Source of the DNA: Thalassotalea sp. 273M-4
GTDB lineage: Bacteria; Pseudomonadota; Gammaproteobacteria; Enterobacterales; Alteromonadaceae
Direction of reading: 5' to 3'
NCBI RefSeq assembly: GCF_041410465.1
Contig: NZ_CP166961.1
Span: 310,001 to 374,000, forward strand
DNA: 64,000 nucleotides
Shown: positions 48,485-57,702 of the stretch, piece after piece
How positions within the stretch are numbered: the stretch's first letter is position 1
Layout of the letters: each line of letters starts with the position of its first letter
Notes under the pieces: model-generated
The model's input: only the letters and a program-made list of their open reading frames with translations
Told to the model about the DNA's origin: nothing
The model's database searches: none
Position numbers and translations under genes: made by a program

Positions 48485-49134
48485 AAAGATATGTGGTCCA
48501 GTTGGTGCTCAAGCGTAATTTTGTTATAACGCGTCGTTGGTATCGACAAGTCTTGATGGGTGGTTAATATCACTACCCCGCCATTATCGGCATGCTGTAA
48601 AAACAATTGTTCAAGATTTTTTACACCCGATTTGTCGATGGCGGTAAATGGCTCATCCAATATCCAAATGTTACTGTTGCTTTGCCACAACCTTGCCAAT
48701 GCAATGCGTCGATGTTGACCCGCACTTAAATGCGCGGCGCTGGCGTCCTCAAAACCATAAAGGTTGACTTTACTTAAAGCCTCTTCGGCTTGTTTAGGAT
48801 CAAGTCCGTGCATGGTGAGGTAAAATTGTAAATTTTCTTCACTGGTCATTTCACCCTTAACACCGGCTAAATGGCCTAAAAATAATAAATCAGACTTATA
48901 TTCTTCGTCATATTCGTTGATGCTTTTTCCACGGTAAAGCACCTCACCGTCAAAAGGCGAAGATAGGCCTGCTAAAATTCTTAACAGACTGGTTTTACCG
49001 GTACCATTAGCGCCTTCGATTTGAATTATATCGCCAGGGCAGGCGTTAAAACAAAGGTCTTCAAAGAGTAATCTGTCTTCTCTTATACAGGTCAGATTAT
49101 GGGCGCATAGTAAGCTGTTGGTTGATGATTGCAA
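48481..49134 (-). CDS. ccmA: Haem exporter ATP-binding subunit CcmA
   Basis: This 217-residue ABC ATPase has Walker A GANGTGKTSL, signature LSAGQHRRIALARL and Walker B NIWILDEPFTAID. With CcmB it drives release of haem-loaded CcmE. It is the first gene of the minus-strand ccm operon, divergent from ccmF. Confidence 0.96.
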   Translation of the reverse strand: MQSSTNSLLCAHNLTCIREDRLLFEDLCFNACPGDIIQIEGANGTGKTSLLRILAGLSSPFDGEVLYRGKSINEYDEEYKSDLLFLGHLAGVKGEMTSEENLQFYLTMHGLDPKQAEEALSKVNLYGFEDASAAHLSAGQHRRIALARLWQSNSNIWILDEPFTAIDKSGVKNLEQLFLQHADNGGVVILTTHQDLSIPTTRYNKITLEHQLDHISL

Positions 49135-49409
49135 AGTTAAAAGCCTAACCTAATGTATTTATATTTATTGGAATAACTTATGGCAGATTGTTATTAGCGC
49201 CAAAGTTCTTTAAAGTCATTATCTAAGATTTAAATAATATCCTTAATATTGAATATTTTATAGAGGATTTTTCGATAAAAATGTTTTTTAATAATGGGGA
49301 TAACATTAAATAAACAAGATTTGGTTTTTTTGGTGCTTTTCACCGTATAATAGACCTAAATGTCGTTTTTGACCTTTATCACTGAGTGATTTTTAAATTG
49401 GAGTAGTCA

Positions 49410-51407
49410 ATGATCCCTGAAATAGGCCATTTTGCGTTAATCATCGCTATGGCATTTGCTATTTGTTTGTCTATCGTCCCGCTAGTGGGTGTTTACAATC
49501 AGAACCAGCGCTTGATATACCTTGCTAAACCACTGACATTTGGTATGTTTTTGTTTACTAGTGTCAGCCTTGTGTTATTAGCTTACAGCTTTGTTGTTGA
49601 TGACTTTTCGGTTAAATACATAGCGGGTCACTCCAATTCAGAATTGCCTTACTATTTTAAAATCAGTGCGGTGTGGGGCGGCCATGAAGGCTCTCTTTTA
49701 CTTTGGGTATTCTCGTTAACTGCATGGACCATGGCTGTTGCTGTTTTTAGTAAACACGTTGAACAAGCCTTTGTGTCTCGCGTATTGGCGATTATGGGGA
49801 TGATAGCCGTTGGCTTTATGGCGTTCACCTTGCTTACCTCTAACCCATTTGATCGACTATTGCCTAACTTCCCGATGGAAGGGCGTGACCTCAATCCGCT
49901 ATTACAAGATGTCGGCTTAATTATTCATCCTCCAATGCTTTATATGGGCTATGTTGGATTTTCTGTGGCATTTGCTTTTGCTATCGCTGCTTTGATGTGT
50001 GGAAAAATGGATGCCGCGTGGGCCCGCTGGTCAAGACCATGGACCATCGGCGCATGGATGTTTTTAACTCTAGGCATTGCTTTGGGCAGTTGGTGGGCTT
50101 ACTACGAGCTTGGCTGGGGTGGCTGGTGGTTTTGGGATCCGGTAGAAAATGCCTCATTTATGCCATGGCTTGTAGGCACGGCATTGATTCACTCTTTAGC
50201 GGTTACCGAAAAGCGCGGTGCGTTTCGTAACTGGACCGTGTTGTTAGCCATTTTTACCTTCAGTTTAAGTTTATTAGGTACTTTCTTAGTGCGTTCAGGG
50301 GTATTAACGTCGGTGCATTCTTTTGCCGCAGATCCTACCCGAGGTGCGTTTATCTTAATGTTATTGGCAATTGCGGTTGGTGGTTCTTTATTACTTTATG
50401 CCCTACGTGGCTCGAACGTGACCAGTTTTAGCTCATTTGGCTTAGTCTCACGTGAAGTGGCAATTTTGGTCTCTAATATTATTTTAGTCGTGGCCGCAGT
50501 GACCGTGATGTTAGGCACTCTATATCCCTTATTAATTGATGCGTTGGGTATGGGTAAAATATCGGTAGGGCCACCGTATTTTAATGCGGTATTTGTCCCA
50601 ATCATGAGTCTGTTGTTTATTGTCATGGGAATTGGACCTCTGATCCGTTGGAAAAAAGCCAAAAAGGGCGAGTTATTTAAGCAAATTAACGTCATTTCTA
50701 TTAGCGCGGTGATTTTTGGTTTAGCGTTCCCGTTTTTATACCATGGAGAGTTTAATATAGCCGTCGCCTTTGGTATGGGCTTAGCAAGTTGGGTTGCAAT
50801 GGTGGCCGCCAAAGACATTAAAAATCAAATACACCTGCCAAACGGTAGCTGGAATATTAAGCGGCTTAGTCTTTCCCACTTAGGGATGGCCGTCGCACAT
50901 ACGGGGATTGCGGTTACGATTGTCGGTGTGACCCTAGTATCGGCTTACGAGTCTGAAACCAATGTTAGAATGGATGTTGGTGAGCAGATTGAAGTATCGG
51001 GCTATAAAATTGAATTTAATGGAATAAAAATCGTTGAAGGACCTAACTACACTGCTCAACAAGGCCAGATTAATGTGTATGACGATGGTGAAATGATTGC
51101 ATTGTTAAAACCTGAACGCCGTCAATATCGAGTCCAAACCATGGGCATGACCGAAGCTGGTATCGATCCTGGGTTGTTTCGGGACGTTTATGTGGCGTTA
51201 GGCGATCCATTAGAAGGTTCTGCTTGGGCCATTCGAGTGCATTACAAACCTTTTGTGCGCTGGATTTGGTTGGGGGCTATTTTCATGGCGCTCGGTGGCA
51301 TTTTTGCGATGATGGATAAACGCTACCGTAATAAAGCACGTAAGAGTGCCGAACAGCAGACTAAGGTCATTGCTGCAAAGCCAGAAACCAGTATGACAGG
51401 AGTTTAA
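49410..51407 (+). CDS. ccmF: Cytochrome c haem lyase subunit CcmF
   Basis: This 665-residue, multi-spanning protein transfers haem from CcmE to apocytochrome c together with CcmH/I. The WWD domain is clear (ELGWGGWWFWDPVENASFMPW), and flanking His ligands are present. It heads the plus-strand ccmFGHI operon; the ribosome site TTGGAG precedes the ATG. Confidence 0.97.
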   Translation: MIPEIGHFALIIAMAFAICLSIVPLVGVYNQNQRLIYLAKPLTFGMFLFTSVSLVLLAYSFVVDDFSVKYIAGHSNSELPYYFKISAVWGGHEGSLLLWVFSLTAWTMAVAVFSKHVEQAFVSRVLAIMGMIAVGFMAFTLLTSNPFDRLLPNFPMEGRDLNPLLQDVGLIIHPPMLYMGYVGFSVAFAFAIAALMCGKMDAAWARWSRPWTIGAWMFLTLGIALGSWWAYYELGWGGWWFWDPVENASFMPWLVGTALIHSLAVTEKRGAFRNWTVLLAIFTFSLSLLGTFLVRSGVLTSVHSFAADPTRGAFILMLLAIAVGGSLLLYALRGSNVTSFSSFGLVSREVAILVSNIILVVAAVTVMLGTLYPLLIDALGMGKISVGPPYFNAVFVPIMSLLFIVMGIGPLIRWKKAKKGELFKQINVISISAVIFGLAFPFLYHGEFNIAVAFGMGLASWVAMVAAKDIKNQIHLPNGSWNIKRLSLSHLGMAVAHTGIAVTIVGVTLVSAYESETNVRMDVGEQIEVSGYKIEFNGIKIVEGPNYTAQQGQINVYDDGEMIALLKPERRQYRVQTMGMTEAGIDPGLFRDVYVALGDPLEGSAWAIRVHYKPFVRWIWLGAIFMALGGIFAMMDKRYRNKARKSAEQQTKVIAAKPETSMTGV

Positions 51408-51410
51408 TTG

Positions 51411-51962
51411 ATGAAAATAATGATTCGACTGATCCCTTTTGTGGTGTTTGTGTTATTGGGGGTGTTGTTGTATCGAGGTCTATCGTTAAATCCACAAGAA
51501 TTGCCGTCGGCTTTGGTCGACAAACCGTTTCCGCAATTTCGTTTAACGAGTCTGGAAAACCCTGAACAACAGCTTTCTAATCAAGATTTTGCACCAGGCA
51601 TTAAACTGGTTAATGTATGGGCTACATGGTGCCCATCGTGTAAGTATGAGCATCCTTTTTTAGTCAAAATTTCTAAAGATCCTCGTTTTAGGATTTATGG
51701 CATTAATTACAAAGATGAACGTAACCTAGCGCAAGACTGGTTACAAAACTTTATGGACCCTTATCAGTTCTCGATTTTTGATCCAGAAGGGCGCCTTGGC
51801 TTAGATCTTGGGGTTTATGGCGCACCGGAAACGTTTGTCGTCGATCACAAAGGCATTGTTCGTAAACGATTTGCGGGAGTGTTAGAGCCCAATGTTTGGC
51901 AACGCGAGTTTTTACCTTTAATTAACACCATCGAAGATGAAATGGCTGCAGGGGGATCATAA
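51411..51962 (+). CDS. ccmG: Thiol:disulfide interchange protein CcmG (DsbE)
   Basis: This thioredoxin-fold protein of about 183 residues, anchored by an N-terminal helix, reduces apocytochrome haem-binding cysteines. The active site is WATWCPSCKYEH; the family cis-Pro segment appears as YGAPETFVVD. AGGAG lies 9 bases before the ATG at 51411; an adjacent TTG at 51408 is less likely. Confidence 0.96.
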   Translation: MKIMIRLIPFVVFVLLGVLLYRGLSLNPQELPSALVDKPFPQFRLTSLENPEQQLSNQDFAPGIKLVNVWATWCPSCKYEHPFLVKISKDPRFRIYGINYKDERNLAQDWLQNFMDPYQFSIFDPEGRLGLDLGVYGAPETFVVDHKGIVRKRFAGVLEPNVWQREFLPLINTIEDEMAAGGS

Positions 51963-52432
51963 TGCGAATATTAAAATTAGGTCAGGTTATGCAATTGACG
52001 CTAACCATTTTATTGTTGTTGTCGCTCAAAGCAATTGCCAGCCCTGTTGATACCTATGTTTTTCCTGATCAAGTAACGAAAATTCGCTTTCAGGATTTAA
52101 CCTACGAACTGCGCTGTCCAAAATGTCAAAATCAAAACTTAGCCGACTCTAATTCGCCTATCGCTGAAGATTTACGAAGAGAAGTCTACAACATGTTGAT
52201 GGAAGGCAAGAGTGATACCGAAATTATGGACTTTATGGTCCAACGCTATGGTGAGTTTGTGCTGTATCGACCACGCGTTAACCCAACCACGTATATCTTA
52301 TGGTTTAGCCCAATACTGTTTATTTTGGTCGGTGCGATGGTGATAGCGACATTTGTTCGACGTAAAAAAGCCAAACCGCCAGAACTTTCAGAAGAGCAAA
52401 AACAACAGCTTAAATCAATACTAAAGGATTAA
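51962..52432 (+). CDS. ccmH: Cytochrome c maturation protein CcmH
   Basis: This 156-residue protein has a signal peptide, the redox motif LRCPKCQNQNLADS and a C-terminal membrane helix (ILWFSPILFILVGAMVIATF). It is the short (CcmL/NrfF-like) form, with the TPR part encoded by the next gene. Its start overlaps the ccmG stop by one base. Confidence 0.96.
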   Translation: MRILKLGQVMQLTLTILLLLSLKAIASPVDTYVFPDQVTKIRFQDLTYELRCPKCQNQNLADSNSPIAEDLRREVYNMLMEGKSDTEIMDFMVQRYGEFVLYRPRVNPTTYILWFSPILFILVGAMVIATFVRRKKAKPPELSEEQKQQLKSILKD

Positions 52433-53755
52433 TTGTTCCCTATGACCTTACTTTGGATTTTCATTGGCGTACTGTTATTAGTCGCCCTATATATTGTATG
52501 GCGCCATTTTTTTAAAGCGCAATTAGCTCAGGTTAGCCAAGACGATACACGTGGGCAAACCAACAAAGATTTATACCATGAACATTTATCTGAATTAGAA
52601 AAAGATTTGGCTGAAGGTGGGATTGATCAAGAAAGCTTTGGCTATTTAAAGGAAGAACTCGATCGCAGTTTATTAATTGATATGGCAGCGACCGAAAAAG
52701 AACAGCAGACCAGCGATAAGAAAACCTCAAGCTGGTGGCCAATAGTGATCAGTGTTTTTATTATCGGCTTTTCTGGGCTGTTTTACGCAAACTATGGCGC
52801 TTATCAAGAGTTGGCTAGTCACAACAACGCGAGTACTTCAGGGCATGCCAATGTTAATCAAGAAGATGAAGCGCAACGCATTATTTCACAGTTGCAAACT
52901 TTACATCAAGAAGTTCAATCTAACCCACAAAACTCGCAAGCTTGGTTCCAGCTTGGTCGTCTCCTAAATTCCGTTGGTGAGTTTAATAGCGCCTATGTGG
53001 CCTTCGCTAAGGTGAATGAAATTGAAGGCGTACAAAGTGAAATCTTGGCCCTGCAAGCGCAAGCACGTTATTACCAAGCTGAGCAAAAAATGACCCCGGA
53101 AGTAAAGACCTTACTCGACCAAGCTTTTGCGATAAATCCACATGAACCTTCCGCTTTAATGTTACTGGGGATGGATCATTACCTCGGCAAAAGGTACTCA
53201 CAAGCGGCCGACAGTTGGCAAAAAATCGTTGATGCAGGTCTTGCCGGTTCCAATCAGCAAGCCATCTTAACCGCGATTCAAGAAGCGCGCACCAAAGCCA
53301 TAAACGCCACATTGTCGCCTGAGCAATCGGCAACCAATGATGCAGGGGCTAATGTGGCATCTAACGCAACGTCATCGCCAGCGGAGCAAACCGGCAATTC
53401 AAAGCCGAGTTTAAATATCACCGTATCGCTTGCCGATCATATCGTCGATAAACTTTCCAATGGTGAAGATCAAACCGTATTTATTTATGCGATTAATGCT
53501 AACGGGCCTAGAATGCCTCTGGCTGCGGTTAAGGTCCAAGCCAGTGATTTACCGATTAACGTGACCTTAGATAATTCGCGGGCAATGAGTCCTCAATTTA
53601 ATTTATCTTCGGCTCAGCATGTCAATATTTTAGCGGTGGTTTCGTTCACTGGTCGCCCAGGTATTCAACCAGGCGACTTCAAAGGTGAATTAGAAAATAT
53701 CGAGACGGGTTATGCCCAACCACTTAATTTGGTCATTGATACCGTAGCTCAGTAA
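52433..53755 (+). CDS. ccmI: Cytochrome c biogenesis protein CcmI
   Basis: This 440-residue protein has two N-terminal membrane helices (~1-22 and ~98-118), TPR repeats (~150-280; NSQAWFQLGRLLNSVGEFNSAYVAF) that hold apocytochrome c, and a C-terminal beta domain. The start is either TTG at 52433, next to the ccmH stop, or ATG at 52442; the AAGGA spacing does not decide clearly. Confidence 0.93.
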   Translation: MFPMTLLWIFIGVLLLVALYIVWRHFFKAQLAQVSQDDTRGQTNKDLYHEHLSELEKDLAEGGIDQESFGYLKEELDRSLLIDMAATEKEQQTSDKKTSSWWPIVISVFIIGFSGLFYANYGAYQELASHNNASTSGHANVNQEDEAQRIISQLQTLHQEVQSNPQNSQAWFQLGRLLNSVGEFNSAYVAFAKVNEIEGVQSEILALQAQARYYQAEQKMTPEVKTLLDQAFAINPHEPSALMLLGMDHYLGKRYSQAADSWQKIVDAGLAGSNQQAILTAIQEARTKAINATLSPEQSATNDAGANVASNATSSPAEQTGNSKPSLNITVSLADHIVDKLSNGEDQTVFIYAINANGPRMPLAAVKVQASDLPINVTLDNSRAMSPQFNLSSAQHVNILAVVSFTGRPGIQPGDFKGELENIETGYAQPLNLVIDTVAQ

Positions 53756-53938
53756 AGCTAAATTTTGAATAAAAAGGGTTATCGCTTTCGTGTCAATCGC
53801 CTGGTCAGTGACAACTTTGCACAAAGTTGCCTAACCTGATTCAGGCGAAGCAGGCACCGAGCATTCGTTGTGGTTGTTGATTGCAAAGCAGTGTGGCGCG
53901 AAAAGTGAACTCAATTTTACCCTGAGCGTATATAAGTG

Positions 53939-54589
53939 ATGATATCGACATTATACAATCTATCTACAACGACCATTACAAGGCTAATAACATTGAACTT
54001 TTTAAGCAAAATCTTTTTATCTGTGAGCACAACCCTAGCACTTCTAGTTAGTGCGCATGCCACGACAACCGAGTCAGTACCATTATCGGCAGACGCCAAT
54101 AACCAAGCGAGTGTAACTTGTCCTGCTTTTTTAAATCATACGATGCGAAAGCTTAATACCACCACGAGCATTGATATTTGTAAAGAATTTGCCGGAAAAC
54201 CCCTGTTAATTGTTAATACTGCCAGTAATTGTGGTTTTACCCCGCAATTTAAAGCATTGGAATCTTTATACCAACAATACAAAGATCAGGGTTTGGTGGT
54301 CTTAGGTTTTCCTTCGGATAACTTTTTCCAAGAAGAAGACGAAGAAAAGGATACCGCCAAAGTGTGTTACATTAACTACGGGGTGACTTTTCCAATGTTT
54401 GCAACCATTGAGGTTAGAGGTGATGATGCACACCCAATTTTTGCTCATTTAGGTGAGCAAACAGCCGCGCCTTATTGGAATTTCTATAAATATCTGGTCA
54501 GCAAAGACGGGCAAACAATCCAACGATTTTCTTCGAAAGTTGAGCCGTTATCAACACAATTGACTATGGCCATCGAAGCCGAGCTATAA
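53939..54589 (+). CDS. Glutathione peroxidase family protein, probably exported
   Basis: This thioredoxin-fold peroxidase has the active site NTASNCGFTPQF with Cys (not Sec), and the later GFPSDNFFQEE and WNFYKYLVSKDG motifs with the conserved Gln-equivalent and Trp-Asn. An exported form is likely: TTG at 53993, with AAGG upstream, gives a neat signal peptide (MNFLSKIFLSVSTTLALLVSAHA); ATG at 53939 or GTG at 53936 would add about 18 residues before it. It would reduce hydroperoxides in the periplasm, perhaps with thioredoxin-like donors. It lies between ccmI and hemH. Confidence 0.88.
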   Translation: MISTLYNLSTTTITRLITLNFLSKIFLSVSTTLALLVSAHATTTESVPLSADANNQASVTCPAFLNHTMRKLNTTTSIDICKEFAGKPLLIVNTASNCGFTPQFKALESLYQQYKDQGLVVLGFPSDNFFQEEDEEKDTAKVCYINYGVTFPMFATIEVRGDDAHPIFAHLGEQTAAPYWNFYKYLVSKDGQTIQRFSSKVEPLSTQLTMAIEAEL

Positions 54590-54614
54590 TCAGCCCTATA
54601 TAAGAGAGAATCTC

Positions 54615-55658
54615 ATGTCGCGTTACATCTGTAATAATAAAAACTTACACGACAAAAATATCACCCAAGGTCCGGTTAATACTGGAAATGTTAAAACAGG
54701 GGTGTTGTTGACCAATTTGGGCACCCCTGAAGCACCGAATGCATCGGCATTAAGAGTGTACTTAAAGCAATTTTTAAGTGATCCGCGGGTTGTAGAGATC
54801 CCACGGTTAATATGGTTGATTATTCTACACGGCATTATTTTGCGGGTGAGACCGGCTAAATCAGCTAAGTTGTATCAAAGCATTTGGACCGACCAAGGTT
54901 CACCTTTGATGGTCATAAGTAAGCAGCAACAACAAAAAGTGCAGCAGCAACTCAACACCTTATATGGCGACGATGTTGAAGTGGCTTTGGCCATGCGTTA
55001 CGGCAAACCAGATATTGCTTCGGCATTAAAGTCATTTCAAGCGAAAGGGGTGAATAAAATTGTCGTATTACCGCTTTATCCACAATACTCAGGGCCAACA
55101 ACAGGCTCTACTTTTGATGCGATAACCAACGAAATAAAACAATGGCGCTGGATCCCAAGTTTGCACTTTATCAGTGGTTACCATGACAGTGCGGATTACA
55201 TCAGTGCCTTAGCAAACAGCATTGCAGAGCAGTTTGAGCAACATGGCCAACCTGAAAAATTGTTGATGTCATTTCATGGTATGCCAAAATTGTTTTTAGA
55301 CAATGGTGATCCTTATTATTGTTTTTGCCAAAAAACCGCTCGCTTAGTTGCCGAAAAGCTTAACTTAAACTCAAATCAATACGTGGCTTGTTTTCAATCT
55401 CGATTTGGTAAAGCGGAATGGTTAAAACCTTATACCGATGACGTGCTTGCGCAACTTGCTCAAGATGGGGTTAAAAATGTGGCCATCGTAAGCCCTGCAT
55501 TCAGTGCCGATTGTCTTGAAACCTTAGAAGAGTTAGAGCATGAAAGCCGAGAGGTGTTTTTATCTCATGGTGGTAAAAGCTATCACTACATTCCAGCATT
55601 AAACGACCGTGATGACCATATTAACTCCATTGTCAATTTGCTTAAGCCTCATATTTAA
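54615..55658 (+). CDS. hemH: Ferrochelatase
   Basis: This 347-residue enzyme inserts Fe2+ into protoporphyrin IX, the last step of haem synthesis. The signature LLTNLGTPEAP, the catalytic His in LLMSFHGMPKLF and the C-terminal SPAFSADCLETLEELEHE (catalytic Glu) are present. It lies 25 bases after the glutathione peroxidase gene; haem supply beside ccm genes is functionally coherent. Confidence 0.96.
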   Translation: MSRYICNNKNLHDKNITQGPVNTGNVKTGVLLTNLGTPEAPNASALRVYLKQFLSDPRVVEIPRLIWLIILHGIILRVRPAKSAKLYQSIWTDQGSPLMVISKQQQQKVQQQLNTLYGDDVEVALAMRYGKPDIASALKSFQAKGVNKIVVLPLYPQYSGPTTGSTFDAITNEIKQWRWIPSLHFISGYHDSADYISALANSIAEQFEQHGQPEKLLMSFHGMPKLFLDNGDPYYCFCQKTARLVAEKLNLNSNQYVACFQSRFGKAEWLKPYTDDVLAQLAQDGVKNVAIVSPAFSADCLETLEELEHESREVFLSHGGKSYHYIPALNDRDDHINSIVNLLKPHI

Positions 55659-55816
55659 GTTACTGCGTTGTCGATAAAATAGCCTGTTTACGGTGGTTAG
55701 TTAGCCATGTTGTTTGGTTGAATTCACGCCAAGTTGGCGGACGAAATTGGTGATTTAATTGACAATAAATCAAGATCTATATACTATTCGCCAGCATTTT
55801 TTATGCGACATAAATT

Positions 55817-55847
55817 CAAGTTTTTGCCAATAATTGGCAAAAACTTG
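55817..55847. repeat. Perfect 14-bp inverted repeat upstream of the SulP gene
   Basis: CAAGTTTTTGCCAA and TTGGCAAAAACTTG flank a 3-base loop. No T-tract follows on either strand, so it does not look like a terminator. It ends 108 bases before the SulP start codon and may be an operator or mRNA leader hairpin. Confidence 0.75.
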
Positions 55848-55954
55848 CCTAAAATTCCATGATAAAAGCGACTATCCGCTTTTTAATTGGCGATCTAAAA
55901 AATTCCTTCGTTTGTCCCTTTGATAACGATTAAATATCTAACGTGAGTTAATAA

Positions 55955-57511
55955 ATGTTTGAAATACATGCTAGTAAAGTTACAAGCTTGAAAAATGATG
56001 TGCTTTCCGGCTTGACCGTTGCCTTAGCCCTTGTGCCCGAAGCCGTCGCCTTTGCCTTTGTCGCGGGGGTTGATCCATTGGTTGGTTTATACGCGGCCTT
56101 TATGGTGGGATTAATCACCTCTGCATTTGGTGGACGCCCTGGAATGATCTCTGGTGCCACCGGTGCTATGGCCGTGGTTATGGTCAGTTTGGTCGCCTTG
56201 CATGGGGTGCAATATTTGTTCGCAGCGGTTGTTCTGACTGGGGTATTTCAAATTTTAGCTGGGGTGTTTAAGCTCGGTAAGTTTATTCGCATGGTGCCTC
56301 ATCCGGTCATGCTCGGCTTTGTAAACGGCTTGGCGATAGTAATTTTCCTTGCTCAACTTGGTCAATTTAAAGAGACCAATGCTGCGGGCGAATTAGTTTG
56401 GATGACAGGGATCCCGATGTGGACGATGATTGGATTAATTGCCTTAACCATGGCGATTATTCATTTCTTGCCCAAACTAACCAAAGCGGTGCCGTCTTCG
56501 TTGGTGGCGATTGGGGTGGTGACTGGATTGGTGATGTTTATGGATCTAGATGCCCGTACGGTTATTGACTATGTACGTGATATGACCAACGACCCGACTC
56601 GCACTTTGGCTGGTGGTTTACCAACATTTAGCATTCCTGAAGTGCCGTTTACTTTAGAAACCCTGTATATTATTTTTCCGTTCTCTTTGGTATTGGCGGC
56701 GATTGGTTTAATTGAATCCCTTTTAACCTTAACCCTTATCGATGAATTAACCGGAACACATGGTCAAAGTAACCGTGAATGTGTTGCTCAAGGTGCGGCC
56801 AATACGGTTAATGGCTTTTTTGGTGGCATGGGCGGTTGCGCGATGATTGGCCAATCCATGATTAACGTAAATTCAGGTGGGCGTGGTCGCGCATCAGGTA
56901 TTACCGCTGCTGTTGCGTTATTAGGCTTTATTTTATTTGCCTCAGGCTTAATTGAAATGATCCCAGTAGCGGCATTGGTTGGGGTTATGTTTATTGTTGT
57001 TATTGGCACTTTTGAATGGTCAAGTTTTCGTATCATGCGCAAAGTGCCAAAGGCGGATGCCTTTGTTATTGTCTTAGTGTCAGCTGTTACCGTGATTTCA
57101 GATCTTGCTGTTGCCGTTGTCGTTGGTGTTATCGTCTCGGCCTTAGTATTTGCTTGGCAGCACGCAAAACACGTGATTGTTAAACGTAGCACAGATGAAA
57201 ATGGTTGGACTGTATACGATGTTAATGGTCCTTTGTTCTTTGGTGCGGTTTCTAGCTTTTTGGAACAATTTGAGGTGAGCAATGACAGCAAAGATGTGAT
57301 TGTCGAGTTTAAAAACTCACGCGTAGCAGACCATTCTGCGATAGAAGCCATTGATACTCTAGCAGAGCGTTATATGACTCAAGGTAAGACCTTGCATTTA
57401 CGTCACCTATCGCCAGAATGTAAAATTCTACTAACCAAAGCTGGTGAACTGGTCGAAGTCAATTACATTGAAGATCCGCATTATCATGTCGCATCGGATA
57501 AATTAGACTAA
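55955..57511 (+). CDS. SulP family inorganic anion transporter
   Basis: This 518-residue transporter has the SLC26/SulP membrane domain (residues ~10-395; [45 protein letters not shown]) and a C-terminal STAS domain (~420-515; [20 protein letters not shown]). Members carry bicarbonate, sulfate or dicarboxylates; the sequence resembles sodium:bicarbonate BicA-like members, but the substrate is not proven. It is a single-gene unit with a strong terminator. Confidence 0.93.
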   Translation: MFEIHASKVTSLKNDVLSGLTVALALVPEAVAFAFVAGVDPLVGLYAAFMVGLITSAFGGRPGMISGATGAMAVVMVSLVALHGVQYLFAAVVLTGVFQILAGVFKLGKFIRMVPHPVMLGFVNGLAIVIFLAQLGQFKETNAAGELVWMTGIPMWTMIGLIALTMAIIHFLPKLTKAVPSSLVAIGVVTGLVMFMDLDARTVIDYVRDMTNDPTRTLAGGLPTFSIPEVPFTLETLYIIFPFSLVLAAIGLIESLLTLTLIDELTGTHGQSNRECVAQGAANTVNGFFGGMGGCAMIGQSMINVNSGGRGRASGITAAVALLGFILFASGLIEMIPVAALVGVMFIVVIGTFEWSSFRIMRKVPKADAFVIVLVSAVTVISDLAVAVVVGVIVSALVFAWQHAKHVIVKRSTDENGWTVYDVNGPLFFGAVSSFLEQFEVSNDSKDVIVEFKNSRVADHSAIEAIDTLAERYMTQGKTLHLRHLSPECKILLTKAGELVEVNYIEDPHYHVASDKLD

Positions 57512-57540
57512 TTAGATTAGCGGTTACATACCATCTTAAA

Positions 57541-57580
57541 AAAGGGCTATGAATTAATAATTCATAGCCCTTTTTTTTAT
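57541..57580 (+). terminator. Terminator after the SulP gene
   Basis: AAAGGGCTATGAATT and AATTCATAGCCCTTT form a 15-bp perfect stem with a 3-base loop, then TTTTT. Confidence 0.93.
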
Positions 57581-57702
57581 GGCAGCTTAGTGCCATTAGC
57601 TGCCCGTTAGCAATTGCTAATATACGATGTTTTTTTGGATTTTTCCTTGGCCCTGCGCCAGAATGCAACAGAGCCTTTATATTATGGTTAATTATATTTG
57701 GG

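Noticed and set aside
56788..57351. 187-codon minus-strand frame inside the SulP gene
   Set aside because: The Thr/Ile/Pro-rich product is typical of the antisense of a membrane protein gene.
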